Shown piece by piece: positions 1 through 5,769 of a stretch of 6,273 nucleotides of DNA. Position 1 is the first letter of the stretch. Every line of letters starts with the position of its first letter. Source of the DNA: Clostridia bacterium (GTDB lineage Bacteria; Bacillota_A; Clostridia; Oscillospirales; CAG-272). The stretch is taken from the NCBI GenBank assembly GCA_017457545.1, contig JAFTHF010000171.1:1-6273 (forward strand), in the 5' to 3' direction. Both the position numbers and the translations under genes were made by a program. The notes under the pieces were generated by a model. That model was given only the letters and a program-made list of their open reading frames with translations, was not told the origin of the DNA and did no database searches.

Positions 1-5
1 AGCAT

Positions 6-815
6 GTGAAATACGTTTTAGTAACGGGTGCCTGTGGCGGAATGGGAAGCGCTGCGATAAAAGCGTATAAGGAAGCAGGATACTTTGTTTTCGCTATGGA
101 CAAACGTGAGTATGAGGCAGAGGAGAACGTTATGCCCCTTGTAGCTGATATTACAAGCGAGAGTGACATAGTAAGCGCACTAGAAAAGGTAAAAGAGGTT
201 ACCGATAACCTTTATGCAATCGTTCATTTTGCGGGAATTTATATGCTTGATTCCTTGGTTGAGATTTCTGAGGAAGCGTACATGCGCGCCTTTAACATCA
301 ATGTTTTCGGTGCATACCGAGTGAACAAGATCTTTTTGCCACTTTTAAAATCGGGAAGCAGAATTGTGATCACCACAAGCGAGCTTGCCCCTCTTGACCC
401 ATTACCCTTTACGGGACTTTATGCTATTACAAAAAGCGCACTTGATAAGTATGCTTACTCACTCAGAATGGAGCTTCAGCTCCTTGGCATATCGGTGGTT
501 GTTCTTCGCCCGGGCGCTGTCAAAACGGATATGCTTGATGTGTCCACCACAGCGCTTGACAGATTTTGCGACAAATCACAGCTTTATGCCTGTAATGCGG
601 AAAGGTTTAAGAATATTGTAAACAAGGTAGAGGCACGTCATATTTCCACCGAAAGGCTGGCAAAAAAGACCGTCAAAATTGTTAATAAGCGTAAGCCGAA
701 GCAGGTATACAAAATTAATAGAAACCCACTTTTGCTTATGCTAAATATTTTGCCAAGGTCGTGGCAAACAAAAATAATAGGACTAGTATTAAAGGAAAAG
801 AAAAAGAGGAAATAA
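6..815 (+). CDS. Short-chain dehydrogenase/reductase (SDR), classical type
   Basis: This is a 269-residue NAD(P)-dependent oxidoreductase with a Rossmann fold. The cofactor motif TGACGGMG lies at residues 7-14, Asp32 sits at the end of beta-2, and Asp48 is in the adenine-contacting VADIT stretch. The usual NAG is FAG at 75-77. The catalytic set is Asn99 (NVFG), Ser125, Tyr139 and Lys143 (YAITK), so the enzyme should be active. Asp32 favours NAD(H), although the following Lys-Arg leaves NADP(H) possible. The C-terminal 30 residues are hydrophobic then Lys-rich (ending KEKKKRK), as in SDRs that sit at membranes and handle lipid-like or steroid-like substrates; that part is inference. The start is a GTG giving the normal SDR N-terminus. 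Its ribosome binding site lies outside the window, so the start is likely but not proven. The stop is 2 nt before the next gene, implying co-transcription. The substrate is unknown. Confidence 0.9.
   Translation: MKYVLVTGACGGMGSAAIKAYKEAGYFVFAMDKREYEAEENVMPLVADITSESDIVSALEKVKEVTDNLYAIVHFAGIYMLDSLVEISEEAYMRAFNINVFGAYRVNKIFLPLLKSGSRIVITTSELAPLDPLPFTGLYAITKSALDKYAYSLRMELQLLGISVVVLRPGAVKTDMLDVSTTALDRFCDKSQLYACNAERFKNIVNKVEARHISTERLAKKTVKIVNKRKPKQVYKINRNPLLLMLNILPRSWQTKIIGLVLKEKKKRK
805..810 (+). promoter_or_regulatory. Ribosome binding site setting the esterase start
   Basis: AGAGGA lies inside the last codons of the SDR gene and 7 nt before the ATG at 818. It decides in favour of 818 over the in-frame ATG at 761, which would overlap the SDR by 55 nt, has no comparable site and adds 19 low-complexity Lys/Glu/Asn-rich residues. 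Confidence 0.75.
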
Positions 816-817
816 TA

Positions 818-1891
818 ATGTTAAGAAATGAACTTGTAAAAAGAGAGCTGCCATCATTAAAATCAAGAGAGCAGATGGTGGATATAATGCAAAGAGAGGT
901 GTACGGCTATTTACCAAATGTGGAATACACTGTCTCCGTAAGCGAGCCTGAATTTGTATATAATCAGTACAAATGCGGCACAGTAGAGCATTCATATATT
1001 AACTTAACTGTTACCGTGGGAGAAAAATCCCATAGCTTCCGTGTGGACAGATTACTCCATTTGGACGATAAAAAGCATCCTACAGTAATTCTCAATAATT
1101 TCCACAGAATATACGAATCCCGTTATTTCCCAATTGAGGAAATGACAGAGTATGATGCAAACTATATTACAGTTTGCTATCAGGATGTATGCTCCGATGA
1201 CGGTGATTTTTCAAACGGACTTGCACCCTTGCTTTTACCAAACGGACAAAATACAGATTCTACCTGCGGTAAAATCGGTATATGGGCATGGGCAAATATG
1301 CGCCTTGTTGACTATGCACTTACTCTTGAGGGAACCGATGCTAACAATATTGCAGTAGCAGGTCATTCCCGTCTTGGCAAGACCTCACTTCTTACAGGTA
1401 TGATGGATACAAGAATCAAGTATGTTTTTTCAAATGCGGCAGGCTGCGCAGGTGACACTCTCTACCGTGGAAACAGTGGACATAACAGAAATGAGGATAA
1501 GTATGCAAGTGGAGAGCTTATTTCCGATATTACCACCAGATTTCCTTATTGGTTCTGCAAGAATTATTTCAAATATGCAGACAAAAATTGCTCCGATACA
1601 TTTGATCAGCATTATATTCTTGCTACAATAGCGCCAAGATGTGTTCTTATAGGCTCTTGCAGTCTTGATGCCTGGGCAGATCCGGATTCTGAGCAGCTTT
1701 GCGTCCTTGCAGCCTCTGAGGCTTGGGAAAAACAGGGGCTCAATGGCTTTAGCACAAGTGACAGATATTTAGAGCCCGGAGAAGCTGATCTTGACGGACA
1801 TGTAGGCTTCTTTAAGATAAAGTCAAGACATTATTTCTCACGTCACTCATGGAAAAGACTGATGGAATTTATAGAAAAGCATAGAAATTAA
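818..1891 (+). CDS. CE15-like alpha/beta hydrolase (glucuronoyl esterase-like), cytoplasmic
   Basis: This is a 357-residue protein resembling carbohydrate esterase family 15, whose characterised members cleave esters of (4-O-methyl-)glucuronic acid. The N-terminal stretch with REVYGYLP resembles the start of the mature domain in bacterial relatives. The helix with GIWAWANMRLVDY precedes the nucleophile elbow GHSRLGK, with Ser184 as nucleophile. The block DQHYILATIAPRCVL and the DAWADPD motif (Asp284, Asp288) follow. His338 in SRHYFSRHSW fits the catalytic histidine, seven residues before a conserved Trp. Many family members carry Glu in a SNESG-like motif after the elbow; here it reads SNAAG (205-209), so the acid is missing there and Asp284 is the likely replacement. 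There is no signal peptide, which is unusual because known glucuronoyl esterases are mostly exported. It sits 2 nt after the SDR and 16 nt before the YitT gene, probably in one operon. It may instead be a general acyl esterase of the wider CE15/CE7-like group. The fold is fairly sure; the substrate is not. Confidence 0.8.
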   Translation: MLRNELVKRELPSLKSREQMVDIMQREVYGYLPNVEYTVSVSEPEFVYNQYKCGTVEHSYINLTVTVGEKSHSFRVDRLLHLDDKKHPTVILNNFHRIYESRYFPIEEMTEYDANYITVCYQDVCSDDGDFSNGLAPLLLPNGQNTDSTCGKIGIWAWANMRLVDYALTLEGTDANNIAVAGHSRLGKTSLLTGMMDTRIKYVFSNAAGCAGDTLYRGNSGHNRNEDKYASGELISDITTRFPYWFCKNYFKYADKNCSDTFDQHYILATIAPRCVLIGSCSLDAWADPDSEQLCVLAASEAWEKQGLNGFSTSDRYLEPGEADLDGHVGFFKIKSRHYFSRHSWKRLMEFIEKHRN

Positions 1892-1907
1892 AGACACAGG
1901 AGATTAT

Positions 1908-2762
1908 ATGAATAAGGTAAAGCCCTATTTACGCAGTAGCATCTATATTGTACTCGGCGCATTTATTATGGCTGTGGGGATAAATGTTTTCCTGGCACCA
2001 AACAAGATTTCATCGGGTGGCGCATCTACCATCAGTACAATTCTTCTTCATTTGTTTAATCTTAAAATGTCAATTACCAATATTGCCATAAACGCCCTTC
2101 TTTTTGGCTTAGGCTTCCGTTACCTAAGAAAGGATGCAGTTATAAAATCGGCAATAGGTATTGTTTGTCTTGCAGGATTTTTAGAGGCTACAAGCTATAT
2201 TCCCGTATACAGCGAGGACACCTTACTTGCAACAATAGTAGGTGGCTTATTTGTAGGCATTGGTCTTGGACTTGTAGTAAAGCAGAATGCTTCAACGGGT
2301 GGTAGCGATTTTGGAGCCCTGATTATCAAGCGCTTCTTACCTCATATTTCAATAGCACACATCATCTTAGCAATAGACTGTACGGTAATCATTATTTCAG
2401 GTGTTGTATTTAAGAGTGTTACAATTACAATTTACTCTGTAATTGCCATGTATATTACATCAAAGGTTACAGATGCTGTGTCTACCTTTGGTAACAAGGC
2501 AAAGGAGGTTAGAGTTCTTTCTGAAAAGGTTGAAGAGATCGCCTCGATTATAATGGAGAAGTTTGACAGAGGAGCAACGGGAATTCATTGTAAGGGAATG
2601 TATTCGGAAAATGAACGTCTTATGCTTCTTTGTATAGTCAGCCCAAAGGAAATGCCAAGATTTATTTCCGAAATCAAAGCAATTGATAAGGGCGCATTTG
2701 TAATTATAAACGATGTGAGAGAGGTTCTTGGTGAGGGCTTCAGCTCTTATACTGACTATTAA
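1908..2762 (+). CDS. YitT family membrane protein with C-terminal DUF2179 domain
   Basis: This is a 284-residue integral membrane protein of the YitT family (YitT_membrane plus DUF2179), common in multiple copies in Firmicutes. About five to six hydrophobic segments are visible, near residues 10-30, 38-50, 56-72, 80-98, 106-124 and 147-190. The family-typical glycine-rich NASTGGSDFGALI lies at 127-138. The soluble C-terminal DUF2179 domain covers about 216-278, with RGATG and NERLMLLCIVS. The protein is complete and of normal length for the family. AGGAG at 1898-1902, 5 nt before the ATG, supports the start. The molecular function of the family is not established; transport has been suggested. 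It is the last gene of the cluster that starts with the SDR, and a strong terminator begins 9 nt after its stop. Nothing in the sequence ties it to sugar metabolism beyond its position. Confidence 0.92.
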   Translation: MNKVKPYLRSSIYIVLGAFIMAVGINVFLAPNKISSGGASTISTILLHLFNLKMSITNIAINALLFGLGFRYLRKDAVIKSAIGIVCLAGFLEATSYIPVYSEDTLLATIVGGLFVGIGLGLVVKQNASTGGSDFGALIIKRFLPHISIAHIILAIDCTVIIISGVVFKSVTITIYSVIAMYITSKVTDAVSTFGNKAKEVRVLSEKVEEIASIIMEKFDRGATGIHCKGMYSENERLMLLCIVSPKEMPRFISEIKAIDKGAFVIINDVREVLGEGFSSYTDY

Positions 2763-2771
2763 AGCAAAAGA

Positions 2772-2799
2772 AAAAAGGCACCCACGTGGGTGCCTTTTT
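2772..2799. terminator. Bidirectional Rho-independent terminator between convergent genes
   Basis: The sequence is a perfect inverted repeat. Seven G:C-rich pairs (GGCACCC at 2777-2783 with GGGTGCC at 2788-2794) are extended by five A:T pairs (2772-2776 with 2795-2799) around an ACGT tetraloop. Read on the plus strand the stem ends in a T-run for the YitT gene (stop at 2762). Read on the minus strand it ends in a T-run for the beta-glucuronidase gene (stop codon at 2806-2808). It therefore closes both transcription units. Confidence 0.93.
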
Positions 2800-2805
2800 G
2801 TTATT

Positions 2806-4536
2806 TTATTTCTTTCCCTCATTTGCAAACTTATGGTAAAGCTCCTTTACCTTGAAGTATGCAGCCTTAGGATTACGGTGCTCATCAAGGATACCCTTGT
2901 TGTTGAAATAGCGTACACGGTTAAGATCGGTTGATGGAGATGTTCTGATATTGCAGAACTGCCAAATATATGTTCCCTTCATATAGTCTGTATTGTGGAA
3001 CAGATTAAGTGTGTAATCAAGAAGGTCTCTCTGGTATTCCTCGCTCCAACGAACTGAGTCAAAGGGAGAATGGAAATCAGCAAGTGCAGCTGCACCAAAT
3101 TCACTCATTACAACGGGCTTATCCTCCCAGCCCATTTTCTTACGGCGCTCAGCAAACTGCTCAATCATCATATCCCAGTCAGCAAAATTACCGTTATATC
3201 CACCGTATCTGTACCAGCCGTGATATATATTGATGCAGATAATATCATCAAAGCCCATATCATTATCAGCAAGGGGGTGACAGGATGCGTGGGTAATAAG
3301 ACGGTTACCGCCGTTCTCTCTTAAATACTTGCTCCACTTTTCGGAAAGAGGATATGTGTATGGAGAATATGTAGCAATTTCGTTATGCATACCCCAGATA
3401 ACGATTGAGGGATGGTTAAAGTAGAACTTAACCATTTCCTTGTGCATTTCAAAGCCCTTGTCTGTAACCTCAGGATCCTGAAGCACCTTTTCACTAAAGC
3501 CTACACCCCACATAGGGATTTCACTCCAGAAAAGAATACCGCGTTCATCAAGCATATCAAGGAAAATTCTTGAGTTAGGATAATGTGAGCCGCGAATAGT
3601 GTTACAGCCCATATCCTCAATTAAATCTAGATCCTTTTTCATAAGCTTGGGCGGGAAAGCAAAGCCCCAGTCTGGGTGCTCGTCATGACGGTTAACGCCA
3701 AGAAGCTCAATGCTCCTACCATTTAGAAGAATTTCAACATTCTTTACTTCAACCTTTCGGAAGCCAATCTTGTCAACAAGGTCGTCTGTAGATGTGCTTG
3801 CCACTACTGTATAAAGATAGGGATTGTCCATATCCCAAAGTGTGATGCTTTCAAGCTTAACTGCATCAGCCTTAACTGATTTCTTTTCATAGCTGCCAAG
3901 TGTAATATCAGTTTCATAAACAACAGTATCGCCTACCTTTACCGATACCTTGTCTGTAAGTGTATCAGCGCTTGCGTTGTAAAGCTCAAGTGCGCAGGAA
4001 ACCTCTGCATCCTTAAGGTCATCGGAAAGAGTATATGTAACATGGTTAAGAAGCACGGAAATACCCTTAAGCTCATGGGCATAAGCATCTCTTGCAATAC
4101 CACCGTAGTTAAACCAGTCAGTGTATCTCTGTGGGAAGGATTTTGCATCAATTGTGCTGTCAGCGCAAACCACGATTGTATGCTCACCACAGCTTACATT
4201 GTTGATAATAATCTGAAACGGAGTAAATGCACCGTAGTGAGAGCCAACCTTAATACCGTCAACCCAAACGGTTGCGGTTGTCATAACGCTTTCAAACTCA
4301 AGCATAAGAGTGCCGCCCTCTGTCTTGAACTGTCTTTCATACCATACAGGACCCTCGTACATAAGCTTACCAAGCTCAGTATTAAAGCAAGAGGGAACCA
4401 CAACAGTTTCGCCACCGTCGAAGCCGTTAAACCAGCCCTGGTCATTACCAACTCTGTCGGGGTCAAACTTACATTTCCAAGCTCCGCTAAGCTCAATCAC
4501 GTTTCTTGCAACATGCTCACTAAATAATCTTCTCAT
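2806..4536 (-). CDS. uidA: Beta-glucuronidase, glycoside hydrolase family 2
   Basis: This is a 576-residue cytoplasmic enzyme predicted to remove beta-linked glucuronic acid from small glucuronides or oligosaccharides. It has the GH2 order: sugar-binding beta-sandwich (about 10-165), immunoglobulin-like domain (about 170-262, ending at GFRKVEV) and a TIM barrel (about 265-570). The acid/base is Glu386 in WGMHNE and the nucleophile Glu479 in MSEFG. Asn545 and Lys547 in FNNKG match the N-x-K motif (Asn566/Lys568 in E. coli UidA) that binds the glucuronate carboxylate, which argues against beta-galactosidase. The spacing of these residues (93 and 66) is close to E. coli (91 and 62). The loop before the acid/base (after GVGF, 346-374) is about nine residues shorter than in E. 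coli, pointing to a mini-loop or no-loop gut type. There is no signal peptide. GAGGTG at 4541-4546 supports the start. It is divergent from the phosphoesterase cluster and convergent with the YitT cluster. The symbol is by similarity; the exact natural substrate is unknown. Confidence 0.9.
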   Translation of the reverse strand: MRRLFSEHVARNVIELSGAWKCKFDPDRVGNDQGWFNGFDGGETVVVPSCFNTELGKLMYEGPVWYERQFKTEGGTLMLEFESVMTTATVWVDGIKVGSHYGAFTPFQIIINNVSCGEHTIVVCADSTIDAKSFPQRYTDWFNYGGIARDAYAHELKGISVLLNHVTYTLSDDLKDAEVSCALELYNASADTLTDKVSVKVGDTVVYETDITLGSYEKKSVKADAVKLESITLWDMDNPYLYTVVASTSTDDLVDKIGFRKVEVKNVEILLNGRSIELLGVNRHDEHPDWGFAFPPKLMKKDLDLIEDMGCNTIRGSHYPNSRIFLDMLDERGILFWSEIPMWGVGFSEKVLQDPEVTDKGFEMHKEMVKFYFNHPSIVIWGMHNEIATYSPYTYPLSEKWSKYLRENGGNRLITHASCHPLADNDMGFDDIICINIYHGWYRYGGYNGNFADWDMMIEQFAERRKKMGWEDKPVVMSEFGAAALADFHSPFDSVRWSEEYQRDLLDYTLNLFHNTDYMKGTYIWQFCNIRTSPSTDLNRVRYFNNKGILDEHRNPKAAYFKVKELYHKFANEGKK

Positions 4537-4570
4537 AATTCACCTCGTAATTGTGTTATGTAATATACTG

Positions 4571-4600
4571 ATTATATGTTAACATATTCCTTTAATGAAA
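4571..4600 (-). promoter_or_regulatory. Candidate sigma-A promoter for the beta-glucuronidase
   Basis: On the minus strand a consensus TATAAT (4576 down to 4571) is preceded at 18 nt by TTTCAT (4600 down to 4595), a weak -35. Transcription would start near 4564, giving a leader of about 28 nt with the GAGGTG ribosome site. The weak -35 suggests an activated or otherwise regulated promoter. This is a prediction from motif match only. Confidence 0.5.
4574..4587. promoter_or_regulatory. Perfect 14-bp palindrome over the glucuronidase -10, possible operator
   Basis: ATATGTTAACATAT is its own reverse complement. It overlaps the upstream half of the candidate -10 hexamer and extends into the spacer, a normal place for a repressor to act. 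It is AT-rich, so chance is not excluded, and no regulator gene is in the window to match it with. Confidence 0.35.
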
Positions 4601-4602
4601 TC

Positions 4603-4618
4603 AAGAGCTTTTGCTCTT
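4603..4618. repeat. Small inverted repeat between the divergent promoters
   Basis: AAGAGC and GCTCTT are separated by TTTT. The repeat sits just upstream of the glucuronidase -35 and 6 nt from the -35 of the opposite promoter, so it could be a shared regulator site. Neither strand has a T-run after it, so it is not a terminator. The arms are only 6 bp, so the functional claim is weak. Confidence 0.3.
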
Positions 4619-4624
4619 TAGGTA

Positions 4625-4653
4625 TTGTAAATTTGTTGTAATAATGATACAAT
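4625..4653 (+). promoter_or_regulatory. Candidate sigma-A promoter for the phosphoesterase cluster
   Basis: TTGTAA (4625-4630) and TACAAT (4648-4653) are separated by exactly 17 nt. TG at 4645-4646 makes an extended -10 (TGATACAAT). Transcription would begin near 4660, leaving a leader of about 30 nt before the ATG at 4692, with AGGAG at 4681-4685. Both hexamers are close to consensus, so this is a better match than the opposite promoter. Confidence 0.65.
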
Positions 4654-4663
4654 GTTTTTGTAA
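4625..4663 (+). repeat. Three TTGTAA hexamers at 11 and 22 bp spacing
   Basis: TTGTAA occurs at 4625-4630, 4636-4641 and 4658-4663. The offsets of 11 and 22 bp put all three on about the same face of the helix, across the -35, the spacer and the predicted start site. The first copy is also the -35 itself. They could be binding sites for a regulator of the phosphoesterase cluster, or coincidence in AT-rich DNA. Confidence 0.3.
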
Positions 4664-4691
4664 CATCAAGGTTTACAGATAGGAGAAATAT

Positions 4692-5759
4692 ATGAAACGT
4701 TTTTTTGCATTTATTCTACTTTTGATTATGATTTCTTCCCTTGTGCTCACATCCTGTGGTGATGAGGAGATTACCACAACAGGCGAAAGCGAGGAGGAAA
4801 TACAGGAGCTTAATGCAAAGGTTGAAAAGCTTTTGGAAAGTAAGCATAAATTGACCTTTAATGATGATGGAAGCTTCAGAGTACTTATTCTTGCCGATAC
4901 GCATATGACGGTAGAAGCAGATGTTCTTAAGGTTCAGGAGCTGAGAGACAGAATAAAGCTTCTTGTGGATAGAGAAAACCCTGATTTGGTTATTTTCACG
5001 GGTGATAATACGATTCATTCCTCTAATGATGTGATTTTACGTAGAAATCTTACGGTTTTAGTGAGCTACATAGAGGAAAAGCAGATACCTTGGTGCCATG
5101 TTTACGGCAATCACGATCATGAGAATGCTCTTTCTAAAGAGGAGCAACAGAAAATATATGAGTCCTATGAGTACTGTATTTCAAAGACTAATCCGGAGGG
5201 CGCATATATCAGTGGAATAGGCAATTATGTAAATGCGATTTATAATAAGGACGGCAGTATTGGTGCTGTAATATATTGCTTGGATTCGGGCACATATTAC
5301 GGTGACGGATACGATTATATTAAGTCAAGTCAGATAGCTTGGTATAAGGAAACCTCGGAGCTTCTTCAAAAATATAACGGTGGCAACGTTGTCCCCGGTA
5401 TTATGGCGTTTCATATTCCCCTTAAGGAAAACACAGATGCTTACAATAACAGAGAAAATAAGGAAATAGTCCTTGAATATACAGGCAGCAGAAATGAAAA
5501 TATTTGCTCCTCTGTAATAGATACAAATCTTTTTGAAACTGCGCTTGAAAGAGGAGATATTAAAGCCATTATAACAGGTCATGACCATGTAAATGACTAT
5601 ATGTACAACTACAAAGGAATCAAGCTTGCTGCATCTCCCAACTTCAGCGACCTTACATACACAAGTGCGGGAGTTCAGGGCGCACGTGTGATTGATTTGA
5701 ATTTGTCTACTATAGATAATGTTGTAACCTATGTTTCATATATAGTAGAAGATAAATAA
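4692..5759 (+). CDS. Lipoprotein metallophosphoesterase (calcineurin-like)
   Basis: This is a 355-residue secreted, lipid-anchored phosphoesterase. The N-terminus has Lys-Arg, a hydrophobic core and the lipobox LTSC with Cys22 as the expected lipidation site. An acidic, Ser/Thr/Glu-rich linker with a short helical stretch follows (about 24-50). The metallophosphoesterase core shows all metal-binding motifs in order: DTH (Asp69, His71), GDN (Asp105, Asn106), GNHD (Asn140-His141-Asp142), FH (His241) and GHDH (His297, His299). A two-metal active site is therefore complete. The order and spacing resemble the Dcr2/purple acid phosphatase-like bacterial group; the substrate (phosphomonoester, phosphodiester or nucleotide) cannot be told. 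AGGAG at 4681-4685, 6 nt before the ATG, supports the start. It is the first gene after the divergent control region, and its stop is 10 nt before the glycosidase-like gene, so the two are probably one operon. No terminator lies between them. The role in a carbohydrate locus is inference. Confidence 0.9.
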   Translation: MKRFFAFILLLIMISSLVLTSCGDEEITTTGESEEEIQELNAKVEKLLESKHKLTFNDDGSFRVLILADTHMTVEADVLKVQELRDRIKLLVDRENPDLVIFTGDNTIHSSNDVILRRNLTVLVSYIEEKQIPWCHVYGNHDHENALSKEEQQKIYESYEYCISKTNPEGAYISGIGNYVNAIYNKDGSIGAVIYCLDSGTYYGDGYDYIKSSQIAWYKETSELLQKYNGGNVVPGIMAFHIPLKENTDAYNNRENKEIVLEYTGSRNENICSSVIDTNLFETALERGDIKAIITGHDHVNDYMYNYKGIKLAASPNFSDLTYTSAGVQGARVIDLNLSTIDNVVTYVSYIVEDK

Positions 5760-5769
5760 AGAGGTAATA

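Noticed and set aside
761..817. Upstream in-frame ATG extending the esterase by 19 residues
   Set aside because: It overlaps the SDR gene by 55 nt, lacks a ribosome binding site at a proper distance and adds a Lys/Glu/Asn-rich stretch that reflects the SDR tail in another frame. ATG 818 has AGAGGA 7 nt upstream.
2460..2828. 122-codon minus-strand frame across the YitT end and terminator
   Set aside because: It would be antisense to the conserved DUF2179 coding region and would run through the terminator stem; no family resemblance was seen.
4042..4527. 161-codon open frame on the plus strand inside the glucuronidase gene
   Set aside because: It is antisense to a well-supported GH2 gene and has no recognisable domain or ribosome binding site. 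The translation is low in structure, as expected for a shadow frame.
2806..4536. Beta-galactosidase as the product of the GH2 gene
   Set aside because: The N-x-K motif in FNNKG and the overall length near 600 residues fit beta-glucuronidase, and the extra C-terminal domains of LacZ are absent.
4603..4618. Hairpin AAGAGC-TTTT-GCTCTT as a terminator
   Set aside because: The stem is only 6 bp, there is no T-run on either strand, and no gene ends nearby. It is kept only as a possible regulator site.
4537..4691. Riboswitch or small RNA in the divergent intergenic region
   Set aside because: The predicted leaders are only about 28-32 nt on each side and no conserved riboswitch core or larger fold is visible.
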